From assembly GCA_029062865.1 (NCBI GenBank), contig JAIDPG010000115.1, forward strand, positions 1 through 5,718: 5,718 nucleotides of DNA, read 5' to 3'. Positions 1 to 4,652 of this stretch are shown in pieces. The first letter of the stretch is position 1; each line of letters begins with the position of its first letter. The notes beneath the pieces are model-generated. The model was given only the letters and a program-made list of their open reading frames with translations, had not been told where the DNA came from and did not search any database. The position numbers and the translations under genes are program-made. Source of the DNA: Oscillospiraceae bacterium (GTDB lineage: Bacteria; Bacillota; Clostridia; Oscillospirales; Ruminococcaceae).

Positions 1-261
1 GTCCAGCAGGAAGTCCGCGAGCACGGGAATTCCCTGCGGCTGGTCCTTGTAAACCGCCTTGAATTTCTGCACGGCGAACATCGGCATTTCAGGCTTATCG
101 CCGACTGCCTCCGTCTCTCCGACAAGCTTTTCGAGAGCGGCTTTCAGCGTGTTTACGTCCGCCATCGGCGGCTTCTCGCGGAATAGCAGCTGCGCCATCA
201 GCATTTGCGGGCGGTCGGGAGATTTCTGAGTCAGGTCTTGGTTCAGGATTTTGTCGCTCAT
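1..261 (-). CDS. N-terminal part of a small hypothetical protein, possibly DUF4261 family (runs off left edge)
   Basis: The reading frame is open from ATG at 261 to the window edge: 87 codons without a stop, with the C-terminus missing. A good Shine-Dalgarno (AAGGAG, about 269-274 on the plus coordinates) sits some 9 nt before the ATG, which fixes the start. The protein starts MSDKILNQDLTQ and has no signal peptide or membrane segment, so it is probably cytoplasmic. A motif MLMAQLLF at about residues 20-27 is followed by a helical stretch (TLKAALEKLVGE), then by MFAVQKFKAVYKD and a PVLADFLLD segment. This order (hydrophobic strand, helix, 'FAV-K' strand, 'P-L' strand) recalls DUF4261 proteins of Clostridia, which have no defined role. 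The family call is from memory of sequence style and is tentative; that this is a real gene is well supported. It is separated from the upstream lipoprotein gene by a terminator, yet no convincing promoter is visible between 262 and 442. Confidence 0.75.
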   Translation of the reverse strand, partial: MSDKILNQDLTQKSPDRPQMLMAQLLFREKPPMADVNTLKAALEKLVGETEAVGDKPEMPMFAVQKFKAVYKDQPQGIPVLADFLLD

Positions 262-286
262 AAAATACGCTCCTTATTTTTATTTG

Positions 287-394
287 AAATTCAAGAACCG
301 CGCGGCTTCGCCGCGCTAGCCAAGCAATGCTGCACACTCTCCGTTTCGCTTCGCTTCACTGCGAGTGTGCAGCATTGCTTGCTTTCTTGAATTT
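287..394. repeat. Branched (Y-shaped) inverted repeat in the leader of the left-edge gene
   Basis: There are two nested perfect inverted repeats. The outer arms are 11 bp (287-297 AAATTCAAGAA with 384-394). The inner arms are 19 bp (321-339 CAAGCAATGCTGCACACTC with 363-381), separated by 23 nt rich in GCTTC repeats. Between the left outer and left inner arm lies a third small hairpin at 300-316 (GCGCGGC, TTC loop, GCCGCGC). The whole can fold as a branched cruciform or RNA. It lies directly upstream of the Shine-Dalgarno of the left-edge gene, so it would be in that gene's 5' leader. The design resembles short dispersed palindromic elements (REP/MITE-like), but copies elsewhere cannot be seen from this window. 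Confidence 0.8.
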
Positions 395-400
395 TATGCG

Positions 401-423
401 CCGCCGTGATGTTGCCGCGGCGG
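401..423. other. Short GC hairpin
   Basis: A 6-bp arm CCGCCG (401-406) pairs with CGGCGG (418-423) across an 11-nt loop. It lies between the branched repeat and the terminator. There is no U-run next to it and no function is evident. Confidence 0.45.
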
Positions 424-442
424 TAACACGCTCTGATTCGGG

Positions 443-472
443 AAAAATCCCCCGTGCGGTGGGGGATTTTTT
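443..472 (-). terminator. Intrinsic terminator after the DUF4358-like lipoprotein gene
   Basis: A perfect 11-bp stem, AAAAATCCCCC (443-453) with GGGGGATTTTT (461-471), has a 7-nt loop. Read on the minus strand, the five-base G/C stem is followed by TTTTT, about 57 nt after the lipoprotein stop at 529. It is nearly symmetrical (T6 on the plus strand too), so it can act in both directions. A weaker GCCGG/CCGGC hairpin (488-507) lies between the stop codon and this terminator. Confidence 0.85.
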
Positions 473-528
473 GTGTTTATATAACTCGCCGGCTCGCCAA
501 AACCGGCAGCAAATAGCTTTTCGCCTAA

Positions 529-1179
529 CTATTTTGTCGCGCCCATAATATCAGCCGCCGCTTGGGCGTTGTCGTGGTGAACCACGAGATAGACATAGCC
601 GCCGTCCTCTTCAAGCACCGCGTTCTCCCACGCCGCGGCAACCATCGGGTACATCATGTGATCCTCCTGCTTCGCGGTGATAAGATTAGCGAGAGCCGTG
701 CGAACCGTGTCGGTCTTGCCGTCCTTGGGTTTGAAGCAGTAAACCTCGTTAGGAACGGCGCTTATCATTGGCATTACGCACGCGAACTCGTCAAGATCGG
801 CGGGGTCAACGCCCGTAACGCTCGCAATCGCGTCCTCCTCCACAAGCATCAGTGCACCCCACTCGCCCTCGGCAAGCGCCGCCTTGACCATGCGCCCCGC
901 TCTGTTATCGGGAAGCGCCAAGTCGCTGTTGTCAACGCCGCCGTTGCCGGGGTCATCGGGATCAGCTGGATTGTTGGGATCGTCGGGAACGATGATCGGG
1001 TCGTCGGAAACGGTTGTGTCCGTGCTTTCCTGAGCCGCGGAGCTCTCGGGCGCTTCAACGCTCGAAACGGTAGAAGCAGGGGTCGTGCTCGCGGTGTCGG
1101 AGCTCTCTTCGGAATTATTGCACGCGGTCAGCGTCAAAACAAGCGCCGCCGCCATAATCAACGAAAATGATTTTTTCAT
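529..1179 (-). CDS. DUF4358-like lipoprotein
   Basis: 216 residues. Residues 1-20 form a lipoprotein signal peptide: MKKSF, a hydrophobic core, then the lipobox L17-T18-A19-C20, so the mature protein should be lipid-anchored at C20 on the outer face of the membrane. Residues 21-92 are a low-complexity linker, first rich in Ser/Thr/Glu/Ala, then Asp/Pro/Asn-rich with repeated DDP units (59-77). The globular part (about 93-214) has the features of DUF4358: GALMLVEEDAI, then GVDPADLDEFACVMPMIS, then EVYCFKPKDG, and finally a strand YVYLVVHHDN. The DUF4358 role is unknown; the family is common as clostridial surface lipoproteins. The start is supported by AAAGGAAGG about 5 nt upstream and by the promoter at 1219-1247. 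The gene is monocistronic, with a terminator at 443-472. The 202-residue open frame on the opposite strand is its shadow. Confidence 0.9.
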   Translation of the reverse strand: MKKSFSLIMAAALVLTLTACNNSEESSDTASTTPASTVSSVEAPESSAAQESTDTTVSDDPIIVPDDPNNPADPDDPGNGGVDNSDLALPDNRAGRMVKAALAEGEWGALMLVEEDAIASVTGVDPADLDEFACVMPMISAVPNEVYCFKPKDGKTDTVRTALANLITAKQEDHMMYPMVAAAWENAVLEEDGGYVYLVVHHDNAQAAADIMGATK

Positions 1180-1218
1180 AATACCTTCCTTTCTAAAAAA
1201 GCTTGTCCGTCAAGAATG

Positions 1219-1247
1219 ATTATACAACATCACGCCGACTTTTTCAA
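1219..1247 (-). promoter_or_regulatory. Sigma-A promoter of the lipoprotein gene
   Basis: Read on the minus strand: -35 TTGAAA (1247-1242), a 17-bp spacer, -10 TATAAT (1224-1219). Transcription would start near 1212, giving a leader of about 30 nt with the Shine-Dalgarno at 1184-1192. Confidence 0.85.
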
Positions 1248-1260
1248 GTGGTAAAAGTGA

Positions 1261-1289
1261 TAATAAACCGCGGGTTTTTCTGGGTTATT
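1261..1289. other. Imperfect palindrome between divergent promoters
   Basis: TAATAAACC at 1261-1269 is opposed by GGTTATTA-type sequence ending at about 1290, with one mismatch. It lies between the minus-strand promoter (1219-1247) and the plus-strand promoter (1364-1392). It could be an operator or a chance AT-rich fold. Nothing else is recognisable between 1290 and 1342. Confidence 0.25.
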
Positions 1290-1342
1290 ATGGGGATTTG
1301 CACAAAATAGAAGTAAGATTTTCAGAGGTAAGAGGTTAGATT

Positions 1343-1351
1343 TGATATAAT
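1343..1351 (+). promoter_or_regulatory. Possible secondary extended -10 promoter element
   Basis: TGATATAAT matches the extended -10 pattern TGnTATAAT, but the -35 position (about 1323-1328, CAGAGG) does not match. It lies just upstream of the main promoter of the RNase III-like gene and may give a second, weaker start near 1358. Confidence 0.35.
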
Positions 1352-1363
1352 CCGCAAAAATGC

Positions 1364-1392
1364 TTGACATAATGGAAAAAATTTGCTATAAT
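1364..1392 (+). promoter_or_regulatory. Perfect-consensus sigma-A promoter of the RNase III-like gene
   Basis: TTGACA (1364-1369), a spacer of exactly 17 bp, TATAAT (1387-1392), and TG at 1384-1385 making an extended -10. Transcription is expected to begin near 1399, leaving a leader of about 200 nt before the start codon at 1604. Such a complete match is uncommon for housekeeping genes and predicts strong initiation. Confidence 0.92.
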
Positions 1393-1513
1393 AATATTGC
1401 TGAAAGGCGTAACAGATTAAATTTAAAGCTTTGTATTTGAAGGTTTATTCCCGTTTATGCAAGTGAGCGCGAGTAAACAAGCGAAAACAACGAATTAAAT
1501 TTAATAGATTATG

Positions 1514-1559
1514 CCCGATATTGACGCGCTTATTCTAAGGGATAAGTGTTTTTGTCGGG
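1514..1559 (+). promoter_or_regulatory. Terminator-like/attenuator-like hairpin in the RNase III-like leader
   Basis: An inner stem CGCTTAT (1527-1533) pairs with ATAAGTG (1542-1548; one G-U) and is followed at once by TTTTT (1549-1553), like a weak intrinsic terminator. An outer stem CCCGATA (1514-1520) can pair with 1553-1559 (one G-U), which would sequester the U-run into a longer hairpin. The two pairings offer a possible switch, or an RNase III cleavage substrate. The hairpin lies between the promoter and the Shine-Dalgarno of the downstream gene. The rest of the leader (1400-1510) shows only weak fold-backs, such as GTTTA (1453-1457) with TAAAC (1474-1478). Confidence 0.5.
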
Positions 1560-1603
1560 TCTTATTATGCCTTTTGGAAAATTTTACCGAAAGGTTTTTT
1601 ATT

Positions 1604-2662
1604 ATGGAAGAGAAATTGGCGTTTAAAATGGTTCAGGGGCAGATCGGATATGAGTTTAAGAGCATAGCCTTGCTTAAACAGGCGTTTGTGAGGCGCTCTT
1701 ACACCGAGGAACATGGCGGCAGAAACAACGAGGTTTTGGAATTTATCGGAGACAAGGCTCTTGATTTCGCGGTGGTGCGGCTTCTCGCGGAAAAATTCGG
1801 CCGCAAAAACAAGCAAGGCGAGTTTGATTGCCGTTATAAAGAGGGAAGGCTGACGAGCCTCAAAAGCCGAATGGTAGAAAAGAAGACCCTTGCCCGAAGA
1901 TTGGACGAGCTCGGTTTCGCGGAGTTTCTTGTTATGGGAAACAGCGATATTCAAAACAATGCGCAAAGCTCTCCGTCCGTAAAGGAGGATTTGTTTGAAG
2001 CAATAATTGGCGCGGTCGCGATTGATTCCGATTGGAATCTAGAGATAATTCAGTCGGTAGTTGAGGTTATGCTTGAACCCGATACTTTCCTGCTGGATGA
2101 TTCCGAAACCAATTATGTGCGCCTTATTCAAGAATGGGAAGCCCGAAAAGGTGTAATACCTTTGTATAAATATAAAGAGGCTTCTTACACCTCAACTTGG
2201 TACACTGACTTTGAAGGTGTTTCACAGGATATCCCGTTCAATAGTAACGATTATTCAAAATTGAATCATCACTGTCTGTTGAAATTGTCAGATTCATTGC
2301 CTATTTTCCGTGGATTTGGCGCATCAAAAAGAGAAGCGAGAATGGCGGTTTGCGAGGTTGCGTATAAGTACTTGCAGGGGAAAGACATGCTTTTTTCGAT
2401 AAAAGACGAAATCGGCGAGCCGAGCAAAGCCGACGCGATAAATCAACTGGAGATTTTGGCAAGGCGAGGATATTTTTCTGTCCCGACTTACGAGTTTGAG
2501 CAACGTTATGACAACAACGGAAACCCCGTTTGGACGTGCGAGTGTATTATCGAAGAATATGATACTTATTTCGAAGCGGAGTCCTCCTCCAAAAAAGACG
2601 CAAAGAAAACCGCCGCGTTTAAAATGCTTGAATTTGTACTAAACGAAGAGGCGGCAGGATAG
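1604..2662 (+). CDS. RNase III-family double-stranded RNA endonuclease with two dsRNA-binding domains
   Basis: 352 residues from ATG 1604. The start is chosen for its Shine-Dalgarno (GAAAGG, 1589-1594); an in-frame ATG at 1511 has none and lies in a hairpin. Residues 1-160 are an RNase III domain. The signature NNEVLEFIGDKALDF (41-55) supplies E43, E46 and D50; KEGRLTSLKSRMV (79-91) supplies E80; and EDLFEAIIGAVAID (128-141) supplies D129 and E132. These match E. coli E38, E41, D45, E65, D114 and E117, so the Mg-dependent catalytic set is complete. Residues 169-257 form a dsRNA-binding domain ending in GFGASKREARMAVCEVAYKYL-type sequence, with a long divergent loop at about 195-220. Residues 277-346 form a second one with the SSKKDAKKTAAFKML motif. 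Ordinary bacterial RNase III (about 226 residues) has one such domain. No smc or ftsY is adjacent, so this is probably an extra paralogue, not the housekeeping rnc; substrates are unknown. Middle codons are AT-rich relative to the neighbours. Confidence 0.93.
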   Translation: MEEKLAFKMVQGQIGYEFKSIALLKQAFVRRSYTEEHGGRNNEVLEFIGDKALDFAVVRLLAEKFGRKNKQGEFDCRYKEGRLTSLKSRMVEKKTLARRLDELGFAEFLVMGNSDIQNNAQSSPSVKEDLFEAIIGAVAIDSDWNLEIIQSVVEVMLEPDTFLLDDSETNYVRLIQEWEARKGVIPLYKYKEASYTSTWYTDFEGVSQDIPFNSNDYSKLNHHCLLKLSDSLPIFRGFGASKREARMAVCEVAYKYLQGKDMLFSIKDEIGEPSKADAINQLEILARRGYFSVPTYEFEQRYDNNGNPVWTCECIIEEYDTYFEAESSSKKDAKKTAAFKMLEFVLNEEAAG

Positions 2663-2664
2663 AC

Positions 2665-2879
2665 GCGGCAGGGTACCGATAGAAGCAAGGGGAAAGACCC
2701 GCGCTGACCTTACCTCTTGCTTCAAATTGTGGCATCGTTACCGAAAGGATCTGAAACAAAACCGCCTATTGAAGCGGGTCAACGCCGCAAAAGAGCCGAG
2801 AGCAAGCCGCAAAGCGGCACGAACCGATCGTAGGGCAATAACGAAATATTCTACCAATTAACGCACCGTAAGTATACGG
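2665..2879 (+). ncRNA. Candidate structured RNA downstream of the RNase III-like gene (3' UTR or separate ncRNA)
   Basis: No gene is present, but there are several compatible helices. Stem A is 2672-2680 with 2734-2742 (9 positions, one mismatch). It encloses stem B, 2682-2692 with 2713-2723 (11 bp; GAAGCAAGGGG with CCTCTTGCTTC, one G-U). The stem B loop contains GACCCGC (2696-2702), which is exactly complementary to GCGGGTC (2774-2780), a possible pseudoknot. GCGGC (2665-2669) with GCCGC (2784-2788) could close the whole domain. Further hairpins follow: GCCGC-AAA-GCGGC (2806-2818), GTAG/CTAC plus AATA/TATT (2830-2854), and CCGTA-AGTA-TACGG (2866-2879). It starts right after the stop codon with no evident promoter of its own, so co-transcription is likely. 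It does not match any RNA family that I recognise. Structure is by eye only. Confidence 0.5.
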
Positions 2880-2897
2880 AAAACGCAGTAAAGATTG

Positions 2898-2931
2898 AAA
2901 AAAGGCCTTTTCTTCTGATGAAAAAGGCCTT
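2898..2931 (-). terminator. Intrinsic terminator, probably of the ABC importer operon
   Basis: A 10-bp perfect stem, AAGGCCTTTT (2902-2911) with AAAAGGCCTT (2922-2931), has a 10-nt loop. On the minus strand it runs into six T's (2903-2898), which fits the end of the importer operon about 190 nt after its last stop codon. On the plus strand the tail is weaker (CTCTTTG), but it may also stop the RNase III-like transcript, since the two units converge here. Confidence 0.8.
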
Positions 2932-2950
2932 CTCTTTGTAACGAAATACC

Positions 2951-2963
2951 AGCGAGGCTCGCT
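2951..2963. other. Short hairpin AGCGA-GGC-TCGCT
   Basis: A perfect 5-bp stem with a 3-nt loop lies between the terminator and the long fold-back. There is no adjacent U-run and no function is evident. Confidence 0.35.
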
Positions 2964-2984
2964 TTATGGTGCGTACGGTATAAA

Positions 2985-3105
2985 AGAATTGTGTGGTCGA
3001 GTGAAAAGGGTGCGTGCAAAATAGAAGTTTTTAAGGGTCGAGCGAAAAACACTTGACCCTTTGTTATTTATGAAACGAAACGAAAAAGTTCGACCACGCA
3101 ATTTT
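2985..3105 (+). repeat. 121-nt fold-back element with an inner hairpin
   Basis: The outer arms at 2985-3002 and 3088-3105 pair over 18 consecutive positions, including AATTG-G-GGTCGA against TCGACC-C-CAATT. Four of these are G-U pairs (2986/3104, 2992/3098, 3001/3089, 3002/3088). They hold only in a plus-strand RNA; on the minus strand they would be A-C mismatches. Inside is a 10-bp hairpin, 3033-3042 with 3052-3061 (one G-U, again plus-strand), followed by TTTGTTATTTAT. The inner hairpin could be a weak plus-strand terminator. The element fills the gap between the two convergent units and ends 20 nt before the ATPase stop codon. Confidence 0.55.
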
Positions 3106-3124
3106 CTGTGAAACGTAATGAGAT

Positions 3125-3913
3125 CTACGGATTTTCCAGCGACTTTTCCAGAAAGCTCTTGGTCTTTTCGCTCTTCGGCGCGCCGAAAACCTCGTCGGGC
3201 GTGCCGTATTCCTCAATAACTCCGTCTGCCATAAAGATGACCTTGTCGGCAACCCCGCGCGCGAAGTTCATCTCGTGCGTAACCACGATCATTGTGCGGT
3301 CGGAAGTTTTCAACTCACGGATAACGCGCAGGACTTCTCCGGTAAGCTCCGGGTCAAGAGCGGAGGTCGGTTCGTCAAAGCAGAGAATATCGGGGTTCAG
3401 CGCAAGTGCCCGTGCTATCGCGACGCGCTGTTGCTGTCCGCCCGAAAGCTCGCAGGGGTAATTGTTTACCTTTTCGGACAATCCCACCGTGCCGAGCAGA
3501 CGGCGCGAGTTTTCGTCGATCTGCTTAATGATCTCCTTTTTTTCGGCTTTGGAGAGCTTTTTGCCTTTAAGCTGCCGAAGCTCGGGAGCAAGCGATACGT
3601 TCTTTAATACGTTATACTGCGGAAACAGATTGAACTGCTGAAATACCAGCCCGAAATGCAGCCGCTTTTCGCGCTTTTCCGCGTCGGAATAGGGTGTCTC
3701 GTCCGAACTGAACAACACGTTCCCGTTGACGGATATCGTGCCCGTATCGGGGGTCTCGAGGAAGTTCATACAGCGCAGCAGAGTGGTCTTGCCGCTGCCC
3801 GAGCTGCCGATTATCGCAAGCACCTCGCCTTTCTCCATCGAGAAGTCGATGCCCTTTAATACCTCGGTCTTGCCGAAGGATTTGTATATGTTTTTTACTT
3901 CAAGAAAACTCAT
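3125..3913 (-). CDS. Polar amino acid ABC transporter, ATP-binding protein (GlnQ/HisP type)
   Basis: 262 residues, a usual length for this family (240-265). It hydrolyses ATP as a dimer on the cytoplasmic face to drive amino acid uptake through the adjacent permease. All motifs are present: Walker A GSSGSGKT (36-43), Q-loop VFQQFNLFP (Q92), signature LSGGQQQRVAIARAL (156-170), Walker B ILCFDEP (D180, catalytic E181), D-loop SALD (184-187), and H-loop THE (H213). The FNLFPQYNVLKN stretch after the Q-loop is typical of the polar amino acid (PAAT) subfamily. Residues 115-138 form a Lys/Glu-rich insert in the helical subdomain. Start ATG 3913 follows the permease stop by 12 nt, with GGAGG (3920-3924) just after that stop, which suggests translational coupling. 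It is the last gene of the operon. I cannot tell the substrate. Confidence 0.96.
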   Translation of the reverse strand: MSFLEVKNIYKSFGKTEVLKGIDFSMEKGEVLAIIGSSGSGKTTLLRCMNFLETPDTGTISVNGNVLFSSDETPYSDAEKREKRLHFGLVFQQFNLFPQYNVLKNVSLAPELRQLKGKKLSKAEKKEIIKQIDENSRRLLGTVGLSEKVNNYPCELSGGQQQRVAIARALALNPDILCFDEPTSALDPELTGEVLRVIRELKTSDRTMIVVTHEMNFARGVADKVIFMADGVIEEYGTPDEVFGAPKSEKTKSFLEKSLENP

Positions 3914-3925
3914 TTTGATCCTCCG

Positions 3926-4573
3926 TCAAGCAGTGTAATAGTTCATCTTCTTTTCAGCAACGTTCAACAGCACGGTAAGCACCGCCGAGAATAACAGATA
4001 GAACGCCCCGACATAGAACAGCGGCCAGATAAGACCCTTAACCGTGATGATGTTCTCCGCTGCCTTTACAAGCTCTGTTACGGCAATTACGCGCGCCAGA
4101 GAGGTGTCCTTGACAAGCGTGATTATCTCATTGCCCATAGGCGGCACAATGCGCTTTATCACCTGAAACAGCACGATCTTGAAGAAGATCTGCGTTTTCG
4201 TCATTCCGAGCACCTGTCCCGCTTCATACTGTCCCTTGGAAATGCTTTCGATGCCGCCGCGGTATATCTCCGAGAAATAGCACGAATAGTTGATTATAAA
4301 CGCGACCAACACCGCCGTGAGCCTCGGCAGCTTGATATCCCAATTAAGCAGTCCCGGGCCGTAGAAAATAAGTATTATCTGCAGCATAAGCGGAGTTCCG
4401 CGGATAACCCACACAAACGCCTTTGTTATCCACTTTATCGGCGGGATCTTCGACATAGAGCCGAATGTTATGATAAGTCCCAGCGGCAGCGACGCGGCGA
4501 GCGTTATTCCGAAGATCAGCACCGTAATGCCAAAGCCGTCCGCAAGCTGGCGTGTAACGTCCAAAAAACTCAT
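3926..4573 (-). CDS. Polar amino acid ABC transporter, permease (HisM/GlnP type)
   Basis: 215 residues, the standard length. It is an inner-membrane channel subunit that acts as a homodimer here, since only one permease gene is present. Hydrophobic segments lie at about 15-38, 53-72, 85-105 and near the C-terminus (183-205), in line with the five-helix fold of this subfamily. Family motifs include RGTPLMLQ (58-65) and the cytoplasmic EAA loop E-A-G-Q-V-L-G-M (117-124), which docks on the ATPase. The FSEIYRGGIESISKGQYEA segment before it is highly typical of the His/Glu/Gln/Arg permeases. Start ATG 4573 is supported by AGAGG about 9 nt upstream. It lies 79 nt after the binding-protein gene, a gap that holds a hairpin, and 12 nt before the ATPase gene. 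Confidence 0.95.
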   Translation of the reverse strand: MSFLDVTRQLADGFGITVLIFGITLAASLPLGLIITFGSMSKIPPIKWITKAFVWVIRGTPLMLQIILIFYGPGLLNWDIKLPRLTAVLVAFIINYSCYFSEIYRGGIESISKGQYEAGQVLGMTKTQIFFKIVLFQVIKRIVPPMGNEIITLVKDTSLARVIAVTELVKAAENIITVKGLIWPLFYVGAFYLLFSAVLTVLLNVAEKKMNYYTA

Positions 4574-4596
4574 TTGATCATTCCTCTTTTAATTAA

Positions 4597-4634
4597 AGCA
4601 CGGCGCGAGAGCAAACCGCTTCCCGTGCCGTGTT
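4597..4634 (-). promoter_or_regulatory. Intercistronic hairpin between binding-protein and permease genes
   Basis: On the minus-strand transcript GCACGG (4628-4623) pairs with CCGTGC (4603-4598); a shifted pairing CACGGC/GCCGTG (4632-4627 with 4604-4599) is also possible. Only a short CTTT follows, so it is not a full terminator. Hairpins at this place in importer operons commonly protect the 3' end of the binding-protein mRNA or cause partial termination, so that more binding protein than permease is made. That role is inferred here. Confidence 0.6.
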
Positions 4635-4652
4635 GATTTTCAAATATCGTGA

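Noticed and set aside
562..1170. A 202-codon open frame on the plus strand
   Set aside because: It lies antisense to the lipoprotein gene, its composition (Arg/Val/Gly/His-rich) is that of a shadow frame, and it has no ribosome-binding site or promoter.
1457..1498. A 13-codon leader peptide (ATG 1457) before the RNase III-like gene
   Set aside because: The nearest purine-rich site is too far (about 13 nt), and there is no run of regulatory codons, so there is no support beyond chance.
1511..1603. A 31-residue N-terminal extension of the RNase III-like protein starting at ATG 1511
   Set aside because: There is no Shine-Dalgarno before 1511, the stretch coincides with the leader hairpin, and the extension is Cys/Leu/Phe-rich and unlike RNase III N-termini. 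ATG 1604 has a GAAAGG site and aligns with the family start.
2793..2826. Resemblance of GAGCCG...GAACCG to group II intron domain V
   Set aside because: The pairing of the conserved triad with the 3' strand, the GAAA tetraloop and the spacing do not fit, and there is no intron-encoded reverse transcriptase nearby.
2839..2948. TAACGAAATA at 2839-2848 and again at 2939-2948, as a possible target duplication around a 90-bp insertion
   Set aside because: A 10-base match is expected by chance, and the enclosed segment has no terminal inverted repeats.
1303..3028. The 12-mer CAAAATAGAAGT present at 1303-1314 and 3017-3028
   Set aside because: About one repeated 12-mer is expected by chance in a window of this size, and the flanks do not match.
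2663..3124. tRNA, T-box or CRISPR content in the long gene-free stretch
   Set aside because: I see no cloverleaf with a proper T-loop, no conserved T-box bulge, and no regularly spaced direct repeats.
2858..3252. Short minus-strand open frames in the 3' region of the importer operon
   Set aside because: They overlap the terminator, the fold-back and the ATPase gene, have no ribosome-binding site, and encode unconvincing sequences.
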